A DNA stretch of 64,000 nucleotides from Bacteroides faecium (lineage in GTDB: Bacteria > Bacteroidota > Bacteroidia > Bacteroidales > Bacteroidaceae): the NCBI RefSeq assembly GCF_012113595.1, contig NZ_CP050831.1, positions 4,464,001 to 4,528,000 on the forward strand. Reading direction: 5' to 3'. The notes beneath the pieces were generated by a model. The model saw nothing but the letters and a program-made list of their open reading frames with translations, searched no databases and was not told where the DNA came from. Position 1 is the stretch's first letter. Every line of letters begins with the position of its first letter. Positions 8,018-17,323 of this stretch are shown here, one piece after another. A program made the position numbers and the translations under genes.

Positions 8018-9157
8018 TCAATCCACCAATTCGAAACTATACTTTTCAAACTCATTTCCGTTGATTATTACAGCGATTTGATGAAGTCCGAGATGAAACT
8101 TCCTCGTTGTCACTACCCGAAAAGAGTGTTTTCTGGTTATTTGTGTAACAGAATCTCCGGCATATTCTTTTTCGCTGATTTTATGCACTTTTTTCGTCAA
8201 CGTTCCATTCGCTTTTTGGTAATAGATGCCATATTCAAGTCGTATCCTGACCTTTTTATCATTATGATTCAGCAGCTTAAAACTAAACTCCAACGAATCT
8301 CCGACTTTCACTTTGGGCGTTGGGATTTGGAAATTATCAATACTGATATTTTCTATAACAGAGTCAAAGCCGAACAGCTCCATCATTTCCGGATTACCCT
8401 GTTTCAAGAGAGTCCGACAGCCGTGTTTAATAATCCAATCCACCTCTTTCGACTCTCCCCGCCATTTTTTCACCAAGTCAATCACCGTTTCGGGATTATC
8501 TTTCGCAATATCATTCAGATTATTGGCAACGCTCAATCGTACAAACCTAGACGGGTCATTTTTGAGATTTTCCAGAATAGGAATGATTGGCGCAGGATTC
8601 TCTTTCAAGTTCGGCAACGCCATTGCCCAGGGAAGGCGCGGGCGGCAACCCTCTGACGCAAGCCGTCTCACTCCCCAATGTTCGTGCTTGGACCAGACCA
8701 GCATTTGCTTCATCATCTCGTCCGGATATTTAATAATAAAAGGATGGACAGCAAACTCGCAACTGGTGAACTGAGTGATATTCTCAATCGCCCTGACAGA
8801 AGTTTCGTAGTCGTCCAACCCATATTGTTCGACATAATTATCCAGAATCGCCCCATATTCCAGTGTCAGCCCGAACTTCTCATCGTCTATGACCGAGAAG
8901 TCAGGATACGTACTTTTTACATAATCCAACAGTTCGAGTATTTTGGCGATTGCATCTTTGTAATCAGCCGGCAAAAACTCTTTCAGAACAGCCGTAATAT
9001 GTCTGCAACGTTGTTTTAATTCTCTTTTTTCCCATTCATCATCCATTATCCGGGCCACAAACCCGCGGGCGTCAAAATCGTTGATAACAAGTTTCAAGTC
9101 TTTCGTAAATCTATCGAAAAACTGCTCATTGTACATGTTCTTAAAAGGCTCTGCCAT
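8018..9157 (-). CDS. AlkC/AlkD-like HEAT-repeat DNA alkylation-repair protein
   Basis: A 379-residue protein resembling the AlkC branch of HEAT-like-repeat DNA glycosylases, which excise N3-alkylated bases without flipping them. Residues ~1-260 are helical repeats ('HEHWGVRRLASEGCRPRLPW', 'DPSRFVRLSVANNLNDIA', 'WIIKHGCRTLLKQG'); the 'RLASEG..PRLPW' region is characteristic of the family. Residues ~270-379 look like an Ig-type beta domain ('VKVGDSLEFSFKLLN', 'FHLGLHQIAVIINGNEF'), known in some AlkC proteins. No signal peptide; cytoplasmic. It is a single gene between dnaJ and yefM. Damage specificity cannot be read from sequence. Confidence 0.8.
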   Translation of the reverse strand: MAEPFKNMYNEQFFDRFTKDLKLVINDFDARGFVARIMDDEWEKRELKQRCRHITAVLKEFLPADYKDAIAKILELLDYVKSTYPDFSVIDDEKFGLTLEYGAILDNYVEQYGLDDYETSVRAIENITQFTSCEFAVHPFIIKYPDEMMKQMLVWSKHEHWGVRRLASEGCRPRLPWAMALPNLKENPAPIIPILENLKNDPSRFVRLSVANNLNDIAKDNPETVIDLVKKWRGESKEVDWIIKHGCRTLLKQGNPEMMELFGFDSVIENISIDNFQIPTPKVKVGDSLEFSFKLLNHNDKKVRIRLEYGIYYQKANGTLTKKVHKISEKEYAGDSVTQITRKHSFRVVTTRKFHLGLHQIAVIINGNEFEKYSFELVD

Positions 9158-9213
9158 ATCTTCAAATTATTTAATTCATCCAGTCATTTCCATTTCACCT
9201 TACCTTATATAAA

Positions 9214-9253
9214 GTATAAGTGAGCCGCAAAAAAAATTACAGCTCACTTATAC
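9214..9253. terminator. 12-bp stem-loop between dnaJ and the alkC-like gene
   Basis: Perfect arms gtataagtgagc (9214-9225) and its complement (9242-9253) with a 16-nt loop containing eight As. It lies just past the dnaJ stop, so it probably ends the grpE-dnaJ transcript, but the flanking U tract is short, so termination strength is uncertain. Confidence 0.55.
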
Positions 9254-9280
9254 CTTTTATCTATATATAACAGCAAAAAA

Positions 9281-10471
9281 TCAATCGAAGAAGCTCTTGA
9301 ACTTCTTGAAAATCTTCTCCTTCACCGAAGTGCTCGGCTTGAAGTTATCCGAAGCATCCATTTTCTCCAGCGTAGCTTTCTCTTCTTTGTTAAGAGCTTC
9401 CGGCACATAAATACTGATATTCACGAGCAAATCCCCCGTTCCATATCCATTCACGTTCGGCAACCCCTTTCCACGAAGGCGAAGCACTTTCCCCGGCTGA
9501 GTACCCGAATCAATCTTCACTTTCACCTTACCGTCAATCGTCGGAATCTCCACAGCGCCGCCCAACGCAGCCGTCGGGAAACTCAACAACAAATTGTAAA
9601 TCAAGTCATTCTCATCGCGAATCAAGTCCTGATGCGGTTCTTCCTCTACAAGTATCAGCAAATCGCCCGGCACGCCATTATGTTTTCCGGCATTACCCTT
9701 GCCACCCATAGCGAGCTGCATACCCTCTGCCACTCCGGCAGGGATTTGCACCGTCACCACTTCTTCACCGTAAATGATTCCGTCGCCACCGCACTTCTTA
9801 CACTTGTTCTTGATAATCTTACCTTCACCGTTACAAGTAGAACAAGTGACACGCGTCTGCATAGTGCCCAGAATCGTCTGCTGGTTGCGAATCACCGAGC
9901 CGCTACCCTTACAAGTAGGACACGTCTCCGAACCGCCGTCACCCTCGGCACCCGAACCATGACACTGGTCACACGGCACATATTTCTTGAGTTTGAACTT
10001 CTTTTCCACCCCTTCGGAGATTTCCTTCAAAGTCAGTTTCACTTTCACGCGAAGGTCACTACCGCGATACCGGCGCTGTTGTGAACCGCCGCCACCGCCA
10101 CCGAATCCGCCAAAACCGCTGAATCCGCCGCCGAAGCCACCGCCACGACCACCGAAAATATCGCCGAACATAGAGAAAATATCATCCATCGACATACCTT
10201 CGCCACCGAAACCGCCGAACGGCCCGCCATTGCCTGCCGCACCGCTCACACCCGCATGACCGAACTGGTCATACCGCGAACGCTTATCCGGATTACTCAA
10301 CACATCATAAGCCTCGGCCGCTTCCTTGAACTTCTCTTCCGCTTCTTTATCCCCCGGATTCTTGTCAGGGTGATACTGAATCGCCTTTTTGCGGTAAGCC
10401 TTTTTAATTTCTTCTACTGTGGCGGTCTTCGTCACTTCCAGTATTTCGTAATAATCTCTTTTTTCTGCCAT
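9281..10471 (-). CDS. dnaJ: Chaperone DnaJ (Hsp40)
   Basis: A 396-residue co-chaperone that delivers unfolded clients to DnaK and stimulates its ATPase. The J domain (about 5-70) carries the essential HPD at residues 34-36. A long Gly/Phe-rich linker follows (about 75-135), with unusually long Gly runs. Four CxxCxGxG zinc-binding motifs come next: CDQCHGSG, CPTCKGSG, CSTCNGEG and CKKCGGDG. The C-terminal substrate-binding domains complete the type I architecture. It lies 26 bp downstream of grpE, on the same strand, forming a grpE-dnaJ operon. dnaK is not in the window. Confidence 0.97.
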   Translation of the reverse strand: MAEKRDYYEILEVTKTATVEEIKKAYRKKAIQYHPDKNPGDKEAEEKFKEAAEAYDVLSNPDKRSRYDQFGHAGVSGAAGNGGPFGGFGGEGMSMDDIFSMFGDIFGGRGGGFGGGFSGFGGFGGGGGGSQQRRYRGSDLRVKVKLTLKEISEGVEKKFKLKKYVPCDQCHGSGAEGDGGSETCPTCKGSGSVIRNQQTILGTMQTRVTCSTCNGEGKIIKNKCKKCGGDGIIYGEEVVTVQIPAGVAEGMQLAMGGKGNAGKHNGVPGDLLILVEEEPHQDLIRDENDLIYNLLLSFPTAALGGAVEIPTIDGKVKVKIDSGTQPGKVLRLRGKGLPNVNGYGTGDLLVNISIYVPEALNKEEKATLEKMDASDNFKPSTSVKEKIFKKFKSFFD

Positions 10472-10497
10472 GCTTCTTTGTCAATTACAAATTAATC

Positions 10498-11082
10498 TTA
10501 TTCCCCTACCACTACTTTAGCGTGCCGCAACACCTTGTCGTTCAATGTATATCCCGTCTGCACACAATCCAGAATCTTGCCCTTCTGTGCTTCCGACGGC
10601 GCAGGGATTACTGCGATGGCTTCGTGATAATCCGTATCCAACGGCTGGTCTTTCGTCTCGATGACCTTCACCCCGTTTTGTGCCAACACAGCCAGAAACT
10701 TATTGTAAATCAGCTCGATGCCCTCTTTCACGGCATTCACATCCGTTGCCGTCTCCATCGTCTTGATGGCACGTTCGAAGTCATCCACTACCGGAAGAAT
10801 ACTGCTCAGGCTCTTTTCGCCACCGTTCAGAATCAGCTCGGCTTTCTCCTTCATGGTGCGTTTGCGGTAATTGTCGAACTCGGCAGACAGGCGCAGATAC
10901 TTGTCTTTCTGCTCCTCAATCGTCTCCTGAGCCTTTCCCAACTCCTGCGCGAGCTCTTCCTCGTGCGTCAGCGGAGCCGCGTCCTCAGCCTGTTCGTTCT
11001 GCGGCTGGTCTTCCGCACCATTGTTCAGAATGTCTTCCACATTCATCTCTTCTTCCTTCACCTTTTTTTCTTTCGGATTCAT
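10498..11082 (-). CDS. grpE: Nucleotide exchange factor GrpE
   Basis: A 194-residue GrpE that releases ADP from DnaK. I place the start at the ATG at 11082 ('MNPKEKKVKEEEMN'); an upstream in-frame ATG at 11136 would add 18 unconserved basic residues. Residues ~1-50 are acidic and disordered. A long coiled coil (about 50-100) contains 'KYLRLSAEFDNYRKRTMKEK', and the C-terminal beta-domain ends 'VLRHAKVVVGE', both typical of GrpE. It is the first gene of the grpE-dnaJ pair. Confidence 0.95.
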   Translation of the reverse strand: MNPKEKKVKEEEMNVEDILNNGAEDQPQNEQAEDAAPLTHEEELAQELGKAQETIEEQKDKYLRLSAEFDNYRKRTMKEKAELILNGGEKSLSSILPVVDDFERAIKTMETATDVNAVKEGIELIYNKFLAVLAQNGVKVIETKDQPLDTDYHEAIAVIPAPSEAQKGKILDCVQTGYTLNDKVLRHAKVVVGE

Positions 11083-11161
11083 ATCTTTTTTTATTTTTAT
11101 TCGTAATATCAATTTCCCAAGCAAAAACTTTGCCAAGTTGGCGTTTTTGCCAAAAACGCTG

Positions 11162-11233
11162 CAAAGGTAACACTTTTATGTCAGATTGGCACATACCGGA
11201 TAGCTCATAATTCATTTTAATTGCCTACCTTTG
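11162..11233. promoter_or_regulatory. Divergent promoter region, grpE-dnaJ versus ABC-F gene
   Basis: A TACCTTTG -7 box lies on the minus strand (11162-11169) facing grpE and another on the plus strand (11226-11233) facing the ABC-F gene. Neither has a clean TTTG -33 box at 19-21 nt, so these calls rest on the -7 match and on position. Confidence 0.45.
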
Positions 11234-11278
11234 CGGCTTCAAAGCGAAAAAGTTTAAAGTTAAATAGAAAAAGGTAAG

Positions 11279-12898
11279 ATGATTACAGTTTCGAATGTTT
11301 CGGTACAGTTTGGTAAAAGAGTGTTGTTTAATGACGTAAACCTGAAGTTTACGAGTGGTAATTGTTATGGTATTATCGGTGCGAACGGTGCGGGAAAATC
11401 TACATTCCTTCGTACGATATACGGGGATTTGGACCCCACTACCGGTTCGATTGCCCTGGGACCGGGCGAACGCCTCTCCGTATTGAGCCAGGACCACTTC
11501 AAGTGGGACGCCTTTACCGTGATGGATACCGTAATGATGGGGCATACCGTGTTGTGGGACATAATGAAACAACGCGAAGTATTGTATGCCAAAGAAGATT
11601 TCACGGACGAAGACGGACTGAAAGTATCCGAACTCGAAGAAAGATTTGCCGAGCTGGACGGATGGAATGCGGAAAGTGACGCAGCCATGCTGTTGAGCGG
11701 ACTGGGCATTAAGGAAGACAAGCATTACACATTGATGGGTGAACTGAGCGGTAAGGAAAAAGTTCGTGTGATGTTGGCGCAAGCCTTGTACGGAAACCCG
11801 GACAACCTGCTGCTGGACGAGCCTACCAATGACCTCGATATGGAAACTGTGACCTGGCTGGAAGAATATCTCTCCAACTTCGAACACACGGTGCTCGTAG
11901 TAAGCCACGACCGTCACTTCCTCGACTCCGTGTGTACGCATACGGTAGACATCGACTACGGAAAAATCAACATGTTTGCCGGTAACTATAGCTTCTGGTA
12001 CGAATCAAGCCAGTTGGCACTCCGCCAGCAGCAGAACCAGAAGGCGAAGGCTGAAGAGAAGAAGAAAGAACTGGAAGAGTTCATCCGCCGATTCAGCGCC
12101 AACGTAGCGAAGAGCAAGCAGACCACAAGCCGCAAGAAGATGTTGGAGAAACTGAACGTAGAAGAAATCAAACCCTCTTCACGCAAATATCCGGGCATCA
12201 TCTTCACTCCCGAACGCGAACCGGGCAACCAGATTCTGGAAGTCTCCGGACTGAGCAAGAAGACGGAAGAAGGCGTAGTGCTCTTCAACGACGTGAATTT
12301 CAACGTAGAGAAAGGCGACAAAATAGTATTCCTTTCACGCAACCCGCGTGCCATGACTGCCTTCTTCGAAATCATCAACGGAAACATAAAGCCGGATGCG
12401 GGAACCTTCAACTGGGGCGTGACTATCACCACCGCCTACCTGCCGTTGGACAACACCGACTTCTTCAACACCGACCTCAACCTCGTAGACTGGCTCAGCC
12501 AGTTCGGCGAAGGCAACGAAGTATATATGAAAGGCTTCCTCGGCCGTATGCTGTTCTCCGGCGAAGAAGTGCTGAAGAAAGTCAGCGTACTCTCCGGTGG
12601 AGAGAAGATGCGTTGTATGATTGCCCGCATGCAGCTCCGCAACGCCAACTGTCTGATTCTGGATACTCCTACCAACCACTTGGACTTGGAATCTATCCAG
12701 GCATTCAACAACAACTTGAAGACGTACAAGGGAAATATCCTCTTCTCTTCCCATGACCACGAATTCATCCAGACCGTTGCCAACCGCATCATCGAACTGA
12801 CTCCGAACGGCATCATCGACAAGATGATGGAATATGACGAATATATCACGTCAGACCATATCAAGGAACTGAGAGCGAAGATGTACGGTGACAAATAA
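11279..12898 (+). CDS. ABC-F family ATPase (YbiT-like) with degenerate second nucleotide-binding domain
   Basis: A 539-residue soluble protein with two ABC domains and a linker, closest in layout to E. coli YbiT. ABC-F proteins act on the ribosome as translation factors. Domain 1 is intact: Walker A GANGAGKST (34-42), Walker B 'LLLDEPTNDLD' with catalytic E181, and an altered signature 'LSGKE'. The basic linker (about 235-300, 'FSANVAKSKQTTSRKKM') is typical. Domain 2 keeps the signature 'LSGGEK' and 'SSHDHEF' but has lost the P-loop (LSRNPRAMT at 352-360, no GKS/T) and has Thr at position 463 where the catalytic Glu belongs ('ILDTPTNHLD'). Only one site should therefore hydrolyse ATP. No membrane segments. 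Confidence 0.93.
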   Translation: MITVSNVSVQFGKRVLFNDVNLKFTSGNCYGIIGANGAGKSTFLRTIYGDLDPTTGSIALGPGERLSVLSQDHFKWDAFTVMDTVMMGHTVLWDIMKQREVLYAKEDFTDEDGLKVSELEERFAELDGWNAESDAAMLLSGLGIKEDKHYTLMGELSGKEKVRVMLAQALYGNPDNLLLDEPTNDLDMETVTWLEEYLSNFEHTVLVVSHDRHFLDSVCTHTVDIDYGKINMFAGNYSFWYESSQLALRQQQNQKAKAEEKKKELEEFIRRFSANVAKSKQTTSRKKMLEKLNVEEIKPSSRKYPGIIFTPEREPGNQILEVSGLSKKTEEGVVLFNDVNFNVEKGDKIVFLSRNPRAMTAFFEIINGNIKPDAGTFNWGVTITTAYLPLDNTDFFNTDLNLVDWLSQFGEGNEVYMKGFLGRMLFSGEEVLKKVSVLSGGEKMRCMIARMQLRNANCLILDTPTNHLDLESIQAFNNNLKTYKGNILFSSHDHEFIQTVANRIIELTPNGIIDKMMEYDEYITSDHIKELRAKMYGDK

Positions 12899-12931
12899 TC
12901 ACGCTAACGCTTAGCCATAGCCATAAAACTA

Positions 12932-13010
12932 AGGCGCGGATTACGCGGATAACACGATAACTAATCATTTTTGATTAACAAAAACCGTGAAATCCGCGTA
13001 ATCCGCGCCT
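12932..13010. repeat. Dispersed palindromic element after the ABC-F gene
   Basis: Perfect 19-bp arms (12932-12950, aggcgcggattacgcggat; complement 12992-13010) enclose a 41-nt loop that itself contains the small palindrome taatca/tgatta (12962-12977). It is a GC-richer relative of the element at 2547-2663. It probably forms the 3' end structure of the ABC-F mRNA. Confidence 0.8.
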
Positions 13011-13068
13011 AATTTTTTATTTAGCAATCCGTGTCTGATTTTTATTGATAAGCCCCACTCACACATTT

Positions 13069-13174
13069 CATGTGATAAGTTTCCCTATACTTCTCATGTG
13101 ATAAGTTTCTCTATACTTCTCAAGTGATTAAGTCTTCTTATACCTCTCGTGTGATTAAGGCTCCCTATACCTCT
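13069..13174. repeat. Four imperfect 26-27-bp tandem repeats
   Basis: Units at 13069-13094, 13095-13120, 13121-13147 and 13148-13174 follow the pattern ca(t/a)gtgat(t)aagt then a CT-rich stretch with tatac. The first two differ at one position. The last unit runs into the 3' end of the gene on the minus strand (stop at 13165-13167). Confidence 0.85.
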
Positions 13175-14946
13175 ACTTCTTCCGCCAGCGCCAATTCCCA
13201 ACTGCGCCATACAACAGTTATCAGTTTCAGCCCCCCTTTCTCCCGAGCTTCCGCCACGCATTCATCCCCACTATAACGAATCAACTGCTCCCGCGCATCA
13301 TCGGCAAGCATCCTAATCTCCTTTTCCGACGCACCGGCTTTCGCATACTTCACTTCCAGCAGATAAGTGTACGGCGGCATTACGGGTACTGCCGGACTGG
13401 GTTTAAAGAAGAAATCGGCAAACCCTTTGTTCATCTCATATTCCGGATACAGTTGATAATAGCGGAACATACTCAGATAGGCGAGAAGAAAACCCTTGAT
13501 ATGTGCTTCTCCTTCTATATACTCGCGGATGCGGCTCTGCTCGCGGATAGCTCCGGCAACAAATTCGAACAATGGCTTCCAATCTCCCTTGAAAGACATA
13601 TTCTCAAACAAGGAGAACAGCCGGTTCACGTCGAGCTTGAAGACATCATGGCGGGCATATCCCTGAATCAGAAAATTGAATAGCTGTTCGCGAACCACCA
13701 GATTGGGAACGTGCAGGATAGGGCGTCCCATCATATCCACCCCTTTGATGGAAAGCAGTCCGAAATAGAACAGCAGGGATTTGAAGTTGCTCACGTCCGT
13801 CATTTCCAATGCAGAGAAATGAGTGACGATATCAGTCACTATCTCTCCCTTTTCCGCAATCTCCTTGATGACGGAGAAATTTTCTCCCAGTCCGTGGTCA
13901 AGGCGGACGAGATAGGCCAGCTTGTTAAAGTCCGTACGGATATTGGGGTCCACAATCTCGTCCGGCTTAACTCCGTGCAATATCAATGACTTCATACAGT
14001 AGAGCACCATGTCCGAGTTGAACATGCAATCCGCCAATTTGTTTCTGCTAAAGCAATAATTGTCATAATTGGGTTTCATCATAGTTACCGCGTCATCTAC
14101 CGACAAAGGCAAAGCCCCTTGCTCTGTGTAATACGTCAGCATCTCGCGTAGTTCCTTCTCGCTGAAACCTACAAGGTCGTTAAACCAAGGGTCGGTAGTG
14201 ATATTCGTGCCGATGTTGAATCCGCTAGTCACGTCGTCCATCGTCACCGGGCTTACTCCCGTGATGAACAAACGGTTGACGGCAGAACCCATTCCCGTCG
14301 TGGCAGCTTTGATTACATTAAAGAATCTCCGGATATATCCTTCGCCATGCGTCGCTTTCCGGTAAAGGTCCGTGCCGTAAGTTGAAAGAATAGTATTCGT
14401 AAAATTATCATATTCATCAATCAGGAGATAAATCTTGATATCTCCCTTGAGAGTAGCGTACGAATTGATAGCGGACAGCAATGCTCCCGGTTCTTCGAGT
14501 GTCTCCGCGTTCAGCACATCCCAGATTTCCTTTCCCAATATATGCTCGTACTTTTGCAGAAAATGTCTGAGTTTCCCGCAGCAATGCAACCGGAAAGATT
14601 CTTCCACCTCATTGATATTCGAGCTCACCTCAGAGAAATTAAATCTCATGATGAGAAACTGGTTATGTATCGGCGTAGGATGCTTCCCGATATACAGATT
14701 GCCGAACAATTCGTCGAACTGGTCGGCATACCGGACATCATAATAAGCTTCCAGCATAGCCAGCGTGAGGCTTTTCCCGAAACGCCGGGGACGAATCAGA
14801 AACAGGTAACGGGGCTGCTTCTCTATTTTCTCAATAAACATGGTTTTGTCCACGTAATAGAAGCCATCTTTAATAATGGCTCCGAAGTCCGTCAATCCGT
14901 ATGGTATTTGCTTCAGCATATTGCGATTCCTTTCTTTATTCATCAT
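13165..14946 (-). CDS. AAA-ATPase-like protein with C-terminal PD-(D/E)XK nuclease-like domain
   Basis: A 593-residue protein of a family that is abundant in Bacteroides and little studied. Residues ~10-260 form the AAA-ATPase-like domain, opening with 'LKQIPYGLTDFGAIIKDGFYYVDKT'-type sequence (first part residues 11-30). A Walker A-like loop RPRRFGKS lies at 52-59 and a Walker B 'IYLLIDEYDNF' near 170-180. The C-terminal ~130 residues look like a PD-(D/E)XK nuclease fold, with 'GFADFFF' and 'YLLEVK' (E about residue 531). It is monocistronic here; a role in DNA processing or defence is possible, but nothing in the context proves it. Confidence 0.8.
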   Translation of the reverse strand: MMNKERNRNMLKQIPYGLTDFGAIIKDGFYYVDKTMFIEKIEKQPRYLFLIRPRRFGKSLTLAMLEAYYDVRYADQFDELFGNLYIGKHPTPIHNQFLIMRFNFSEVSSNINEVEESFRLHCCGKLRHFLQKYEHILGKEIWDVLNAETLEEPGALLSAINSYATLKGDIKIYLLIDEYDNFTNTILSTYGTDLYRKATHGEGYIRRFFNVIKAATTGMGSAVNRLFITGVSPVTMDDVTSGFNIGTNITTDPWFNDLVGFSEKELREMLTYYTEQGALPLSVDDAVTMMKPNYDNYCFSRNKLADCMFNSDMVLYCMKSLILHGVKPDEIVDPNIRTDFNKLAYLVRLDHGLGENFSVIKEIAEKGEIVTDIVTHFSALEMTDVSNFKSLLFYFGLLSIKGVDMMGRPILHVPNLVVREQLFNFLIQGYARHDVFKLDVNRLFSLFENMSFKGDWKPLFEFVAGAIREQSRIREYIEGEAHIKGFLLAYLSMFRYYQLYPEYEMNKGFADFFFKPSPAVPVMPPYTYLLEVKYAKAGASEKEIRMLADDAREQLIRYSGDECVAEAREKGGLKLITVVWRSWELALAEEVEV

Positions 14947-15055
14947 TCATAATTGAAGCAAATATACGGAAAAACAGATGAATGTGGCACTCTTGATGTC
15001 ACTAATTTATCCGTTCATCCGCCATTTCGTAAAAAACTGCCGTCTTACGGGAAAA

Positions 15056-17251
15056 TTACAACTCCAACCCCTTCTGAACCGGCAGTTGCGGGCGTATCGA
15101 GTTTTCTGTACGTTCTTGGGGCGTATACTCCACCACACAATATTCTGTCACCTTGTTGTCGGTCTTCCGTGAGTGGAAATGGTTATTTTCCAGTACTGTG
15201 ACCAGCATTTGTTTCATCTGCGCGTTGGACTGTGTGCGCCCGTTCAGGCTCAATACCGACATCAGGTAGGCGGCAGGAAACCATTGCGCATGTATATCGT
15301 TCGGCCTGGCAGCCCGGAAATAGAAGAAAAGATTTTCCTCTAACGGGTCTTTTTGGCGGAACGCCTCATTGCGGTTGTTGAGAAACGTAATCTCCTCGTT
15401 CTCATACCAGTATTGGAATCCTTGCCGGTAGAGCGCGTATGCCTGTGCGTATATCCCCTCATGATTGACAGGCGTGTGATAGTCTATGTCCAGAAGAGTG
15501 TTGAACGCGATACGCCTGTTCTGACCGATGTCCGGCAGGCAGTGAGGGTTGTTGGTACTGGCAATGAACGACGCGCGGCGGATGTACGTATAGTTCTGGA
15601 TGTCATAGGCCTTGCGCTCGTTTACGACATCTTGTGTGATAAGACTTTTCAAGCTCTGCATACGCTCGGGGGAGAGCGTGTCAAATTCATCCAGATTGAT
15701 GAGCAAGCAAGACGACATTTGCAGCAGATGGTCTTTGTTGTCGGGATTGATCATACCGTTGCGATAATAATCCTTAAGTTCCGGCGGGAGAAGGTGGCGG
15801 ATAAAGGTACTCTTTCCCTTTCCCTGTGCACCGTGGAGTAGTATCAATATGTGGTTTTGCGCATCGTCGTCGATGGCGCACGCCACCATTCCCACGAGCC
15901 ACCGGCGGAAACTGTCTTCGAAAAAAGCCTGGTCTGCCGCCTTCACCGTTTTCGTTATTTGGCCGATGAAGTCCGTTTTCCCGTCCCATGCCTTGCGTGA
16001 GGTGAAATAATGGACAAACGGGTTGAACGGTTCTGCGTAGTCCGAGTCTACCACTGCTTTCAAATCAGTTTGCGTGCAGTTGATATTCTTTGTATGTGCG
16101 TTGACATAGAATGTGTTGAAATCCTTTACACGAAGTGCGTTGAAAGGCGGCAATCCTGCTTCGGGGCTGGCGGGCGTTTTCTTCCGGAACTCGATTTGCT
16201 CTTTCACTACGTTTCTCCTGATTTCGTAGTGTTCGTCCATAAATTTGATTATCTGGCAGATTTTCGGTTCCTTCTCTTCTTCTTCCGCCCGGTCGGTCTT
16301 TGAGGTGTATTGGTAGGCATTGTGCAGGGGGAGTTCGAGGTCGAAGTCGGGAAGGTTGTCGCCGAAATGACTGTGTGCCAGGCTGACGGCTTCCTGTTCC
16401 GTGATATGGCGACGGTAACACTGAGTGCCAAGGCAATAGAAGAAATTGTCGCGGTTGCCCGTCTCAAGACGTTCTTTGCGCCGGGTGTATTCCAGTGCCT
16501 TGCGGAAGTCGAGCTGCACTTGCAGGTCGATGGGCGACGCGTTCTCCTGCACGGGAAGGAGCGGGGAGCGTTCACGGGGAGTCTTGCGTTTCTTGTTCTT
16601 GCACTCTTCCTCGGTGGGGAGTGTCACCTTCACGGTGAGCGGCTTTACGTTTTCCAGCCGTTCGGGAGAGAGGAAGGCGTCCGGGTCATGCGACACGAAG
16701 AATCCGCGTCCCGGGTCGCTTCCGCTTGTATCCACTTTCGTATTGAGCAGCTTTTCGTATTTGTCGCTTGCCAGGGCGTACATGCGGTGATGGTATCGTT
16801 CGAGTGTGGGGAAGTCGACAGTTCCCAGCGCGTTCAGTTCGGCGCGTAAGGCTTCCGCCTCTTCACCGGTGAGATAGACGAAGATTTTCAGCCCGTGCAT
16901 GCGGGGGCTGACGAAATCCCCTAACGTGTCGGGACAGTCATTCACCAGTCGGCGGAATTCCGGGAGCTTTTCTGCCGGCATGTCGTCACAGTCAAGCGTG
17001 ATGATGTCCTGATATGTGTCGAGACTGTAAGCCAGTCTTTCCTTTATGTAGGTAGCCGTGATGGTGTGGTAGGGCAGTTGCTTCTTCATGCGGTCTGCCT
17101 TCGTGGTGTCTCCCTCTTCCATAGCTTCCCGAAGTCTCCGGATTCTGTCGCGATAAACATTCCCCCGGATAAATTCGAACAATTGCTGGATACTTATACT
17201 TCCCGATACGAGTGATAGTCCTCTGTATGTGGTTATTACGATATTTTTCAT
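15056..17251 (-). CDS. VirE/VapE-type primase-helicase (BT4734-like N-terminus)
   Basis: A 731-residue protein counted from the ATG at 17251 ('MKNIVITTYRGLSLVSG'); an upstream GTG at 17293 is less likely. The N-terminal ~200 residues resemble the BT4734-like/VirE N-terminal region, a primase-polymerase-like fold ('IITLDCDDMP', 'SPRMHGLKIFVYLTG'). The C-terminal half is a VapE-like helicase/ATPase with P-loop GAQGKGKS (about 474-481), Walker B 'LLINLDEFD' and 'IASTNNPHCLPDIGQNRRIAF'. Such proteins are found on mobile elements and phages. It is GC-richer than its AT-rich surroundings at 20-21 kb. With DUF4248, HU-like, amidase and smalltalk genes it forms a recurring Bacteroides cassette. Whether it replicates anything here is unknown. 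Confidence 0.85.
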   Translation of the reverse strand: MKNIVITTYRGLSLVSGSISIQQLFEFIRGNVYRDRIRRLREAMEEGDTTKADRMKKQLPYHTITATYIKERLAYSLDTYQDIITLDCDDMPAEKLPEFRRLVNDCPDTLGDFVSPRMHGLKIFVYLTGEEAEALRAELNALGTVDFPTLERYHHRMYALASDKYEKLLNTKVDTSGSDPGRGFFVSHDPDAFLSPERLENVKPLTVKVTLPTEEECKNKKRKTPRERSPLLPVQENASPIDLQVQLDFRKALEYTRRKERLETGNRDNFFYCLGTQCYRRHITEQEAVSLAHSHFGDNLPDFDLELPLHNAYQYTSKTDRAEEEEKEPKICQIIKFMDEHYEIRRNVVKEQIEFRKKTPASPEAGLPPFNALRVKDFNTFYVNAHTKNINCTQTDLKAVVDSDYAEPFNPFVHYFTSRKAWDGKTDFIGQITKTVKAADQAFFEDSFRRWLVGMVACAIDDDAQNHILILLHGAQGKGKSTFIRHLLPPELKDYYRNGMINPDNKDHLLQMSSCLLINLDEFDTLSPERMQSLKSLITQDVVNERKAYDIQNYTYIRRASFIASTNNPHCLPDIGQNRRIAFNTLLDIDYHTPVNHEGIYAQAYALYRQGFQYWYENEEITFLNNRNEAFRQKDPLEENLFFYFRAARPNDIHAQWFPAAYLMSVLSLNGRTQSNAQMKQMLVTVLENNHFHSRKTDNKVTEYCVVEYTPQERTENSIRPQLPVQKGLEL

Positions 17252-17323
17252 TTTACTTGTTGATATGTATTTAAATTGTGCCAATAGTAACACGCTGCAA
17301 AGGACGGCTTTTTGTGTAGAATA

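Noticed and set aside
9214..9253. Riboswitch or attenuator before dnaJ
   Set aside because: The stem lies after the dnaJ stop on its strand, not in a leader.
12932..13010. Invertible promoter segment (inverton)
   Set aside because: Inverted repeats enclose only ~41 nt with no promoter consensus inside, and similar elements occur elsewhere as dispersed palindromes.
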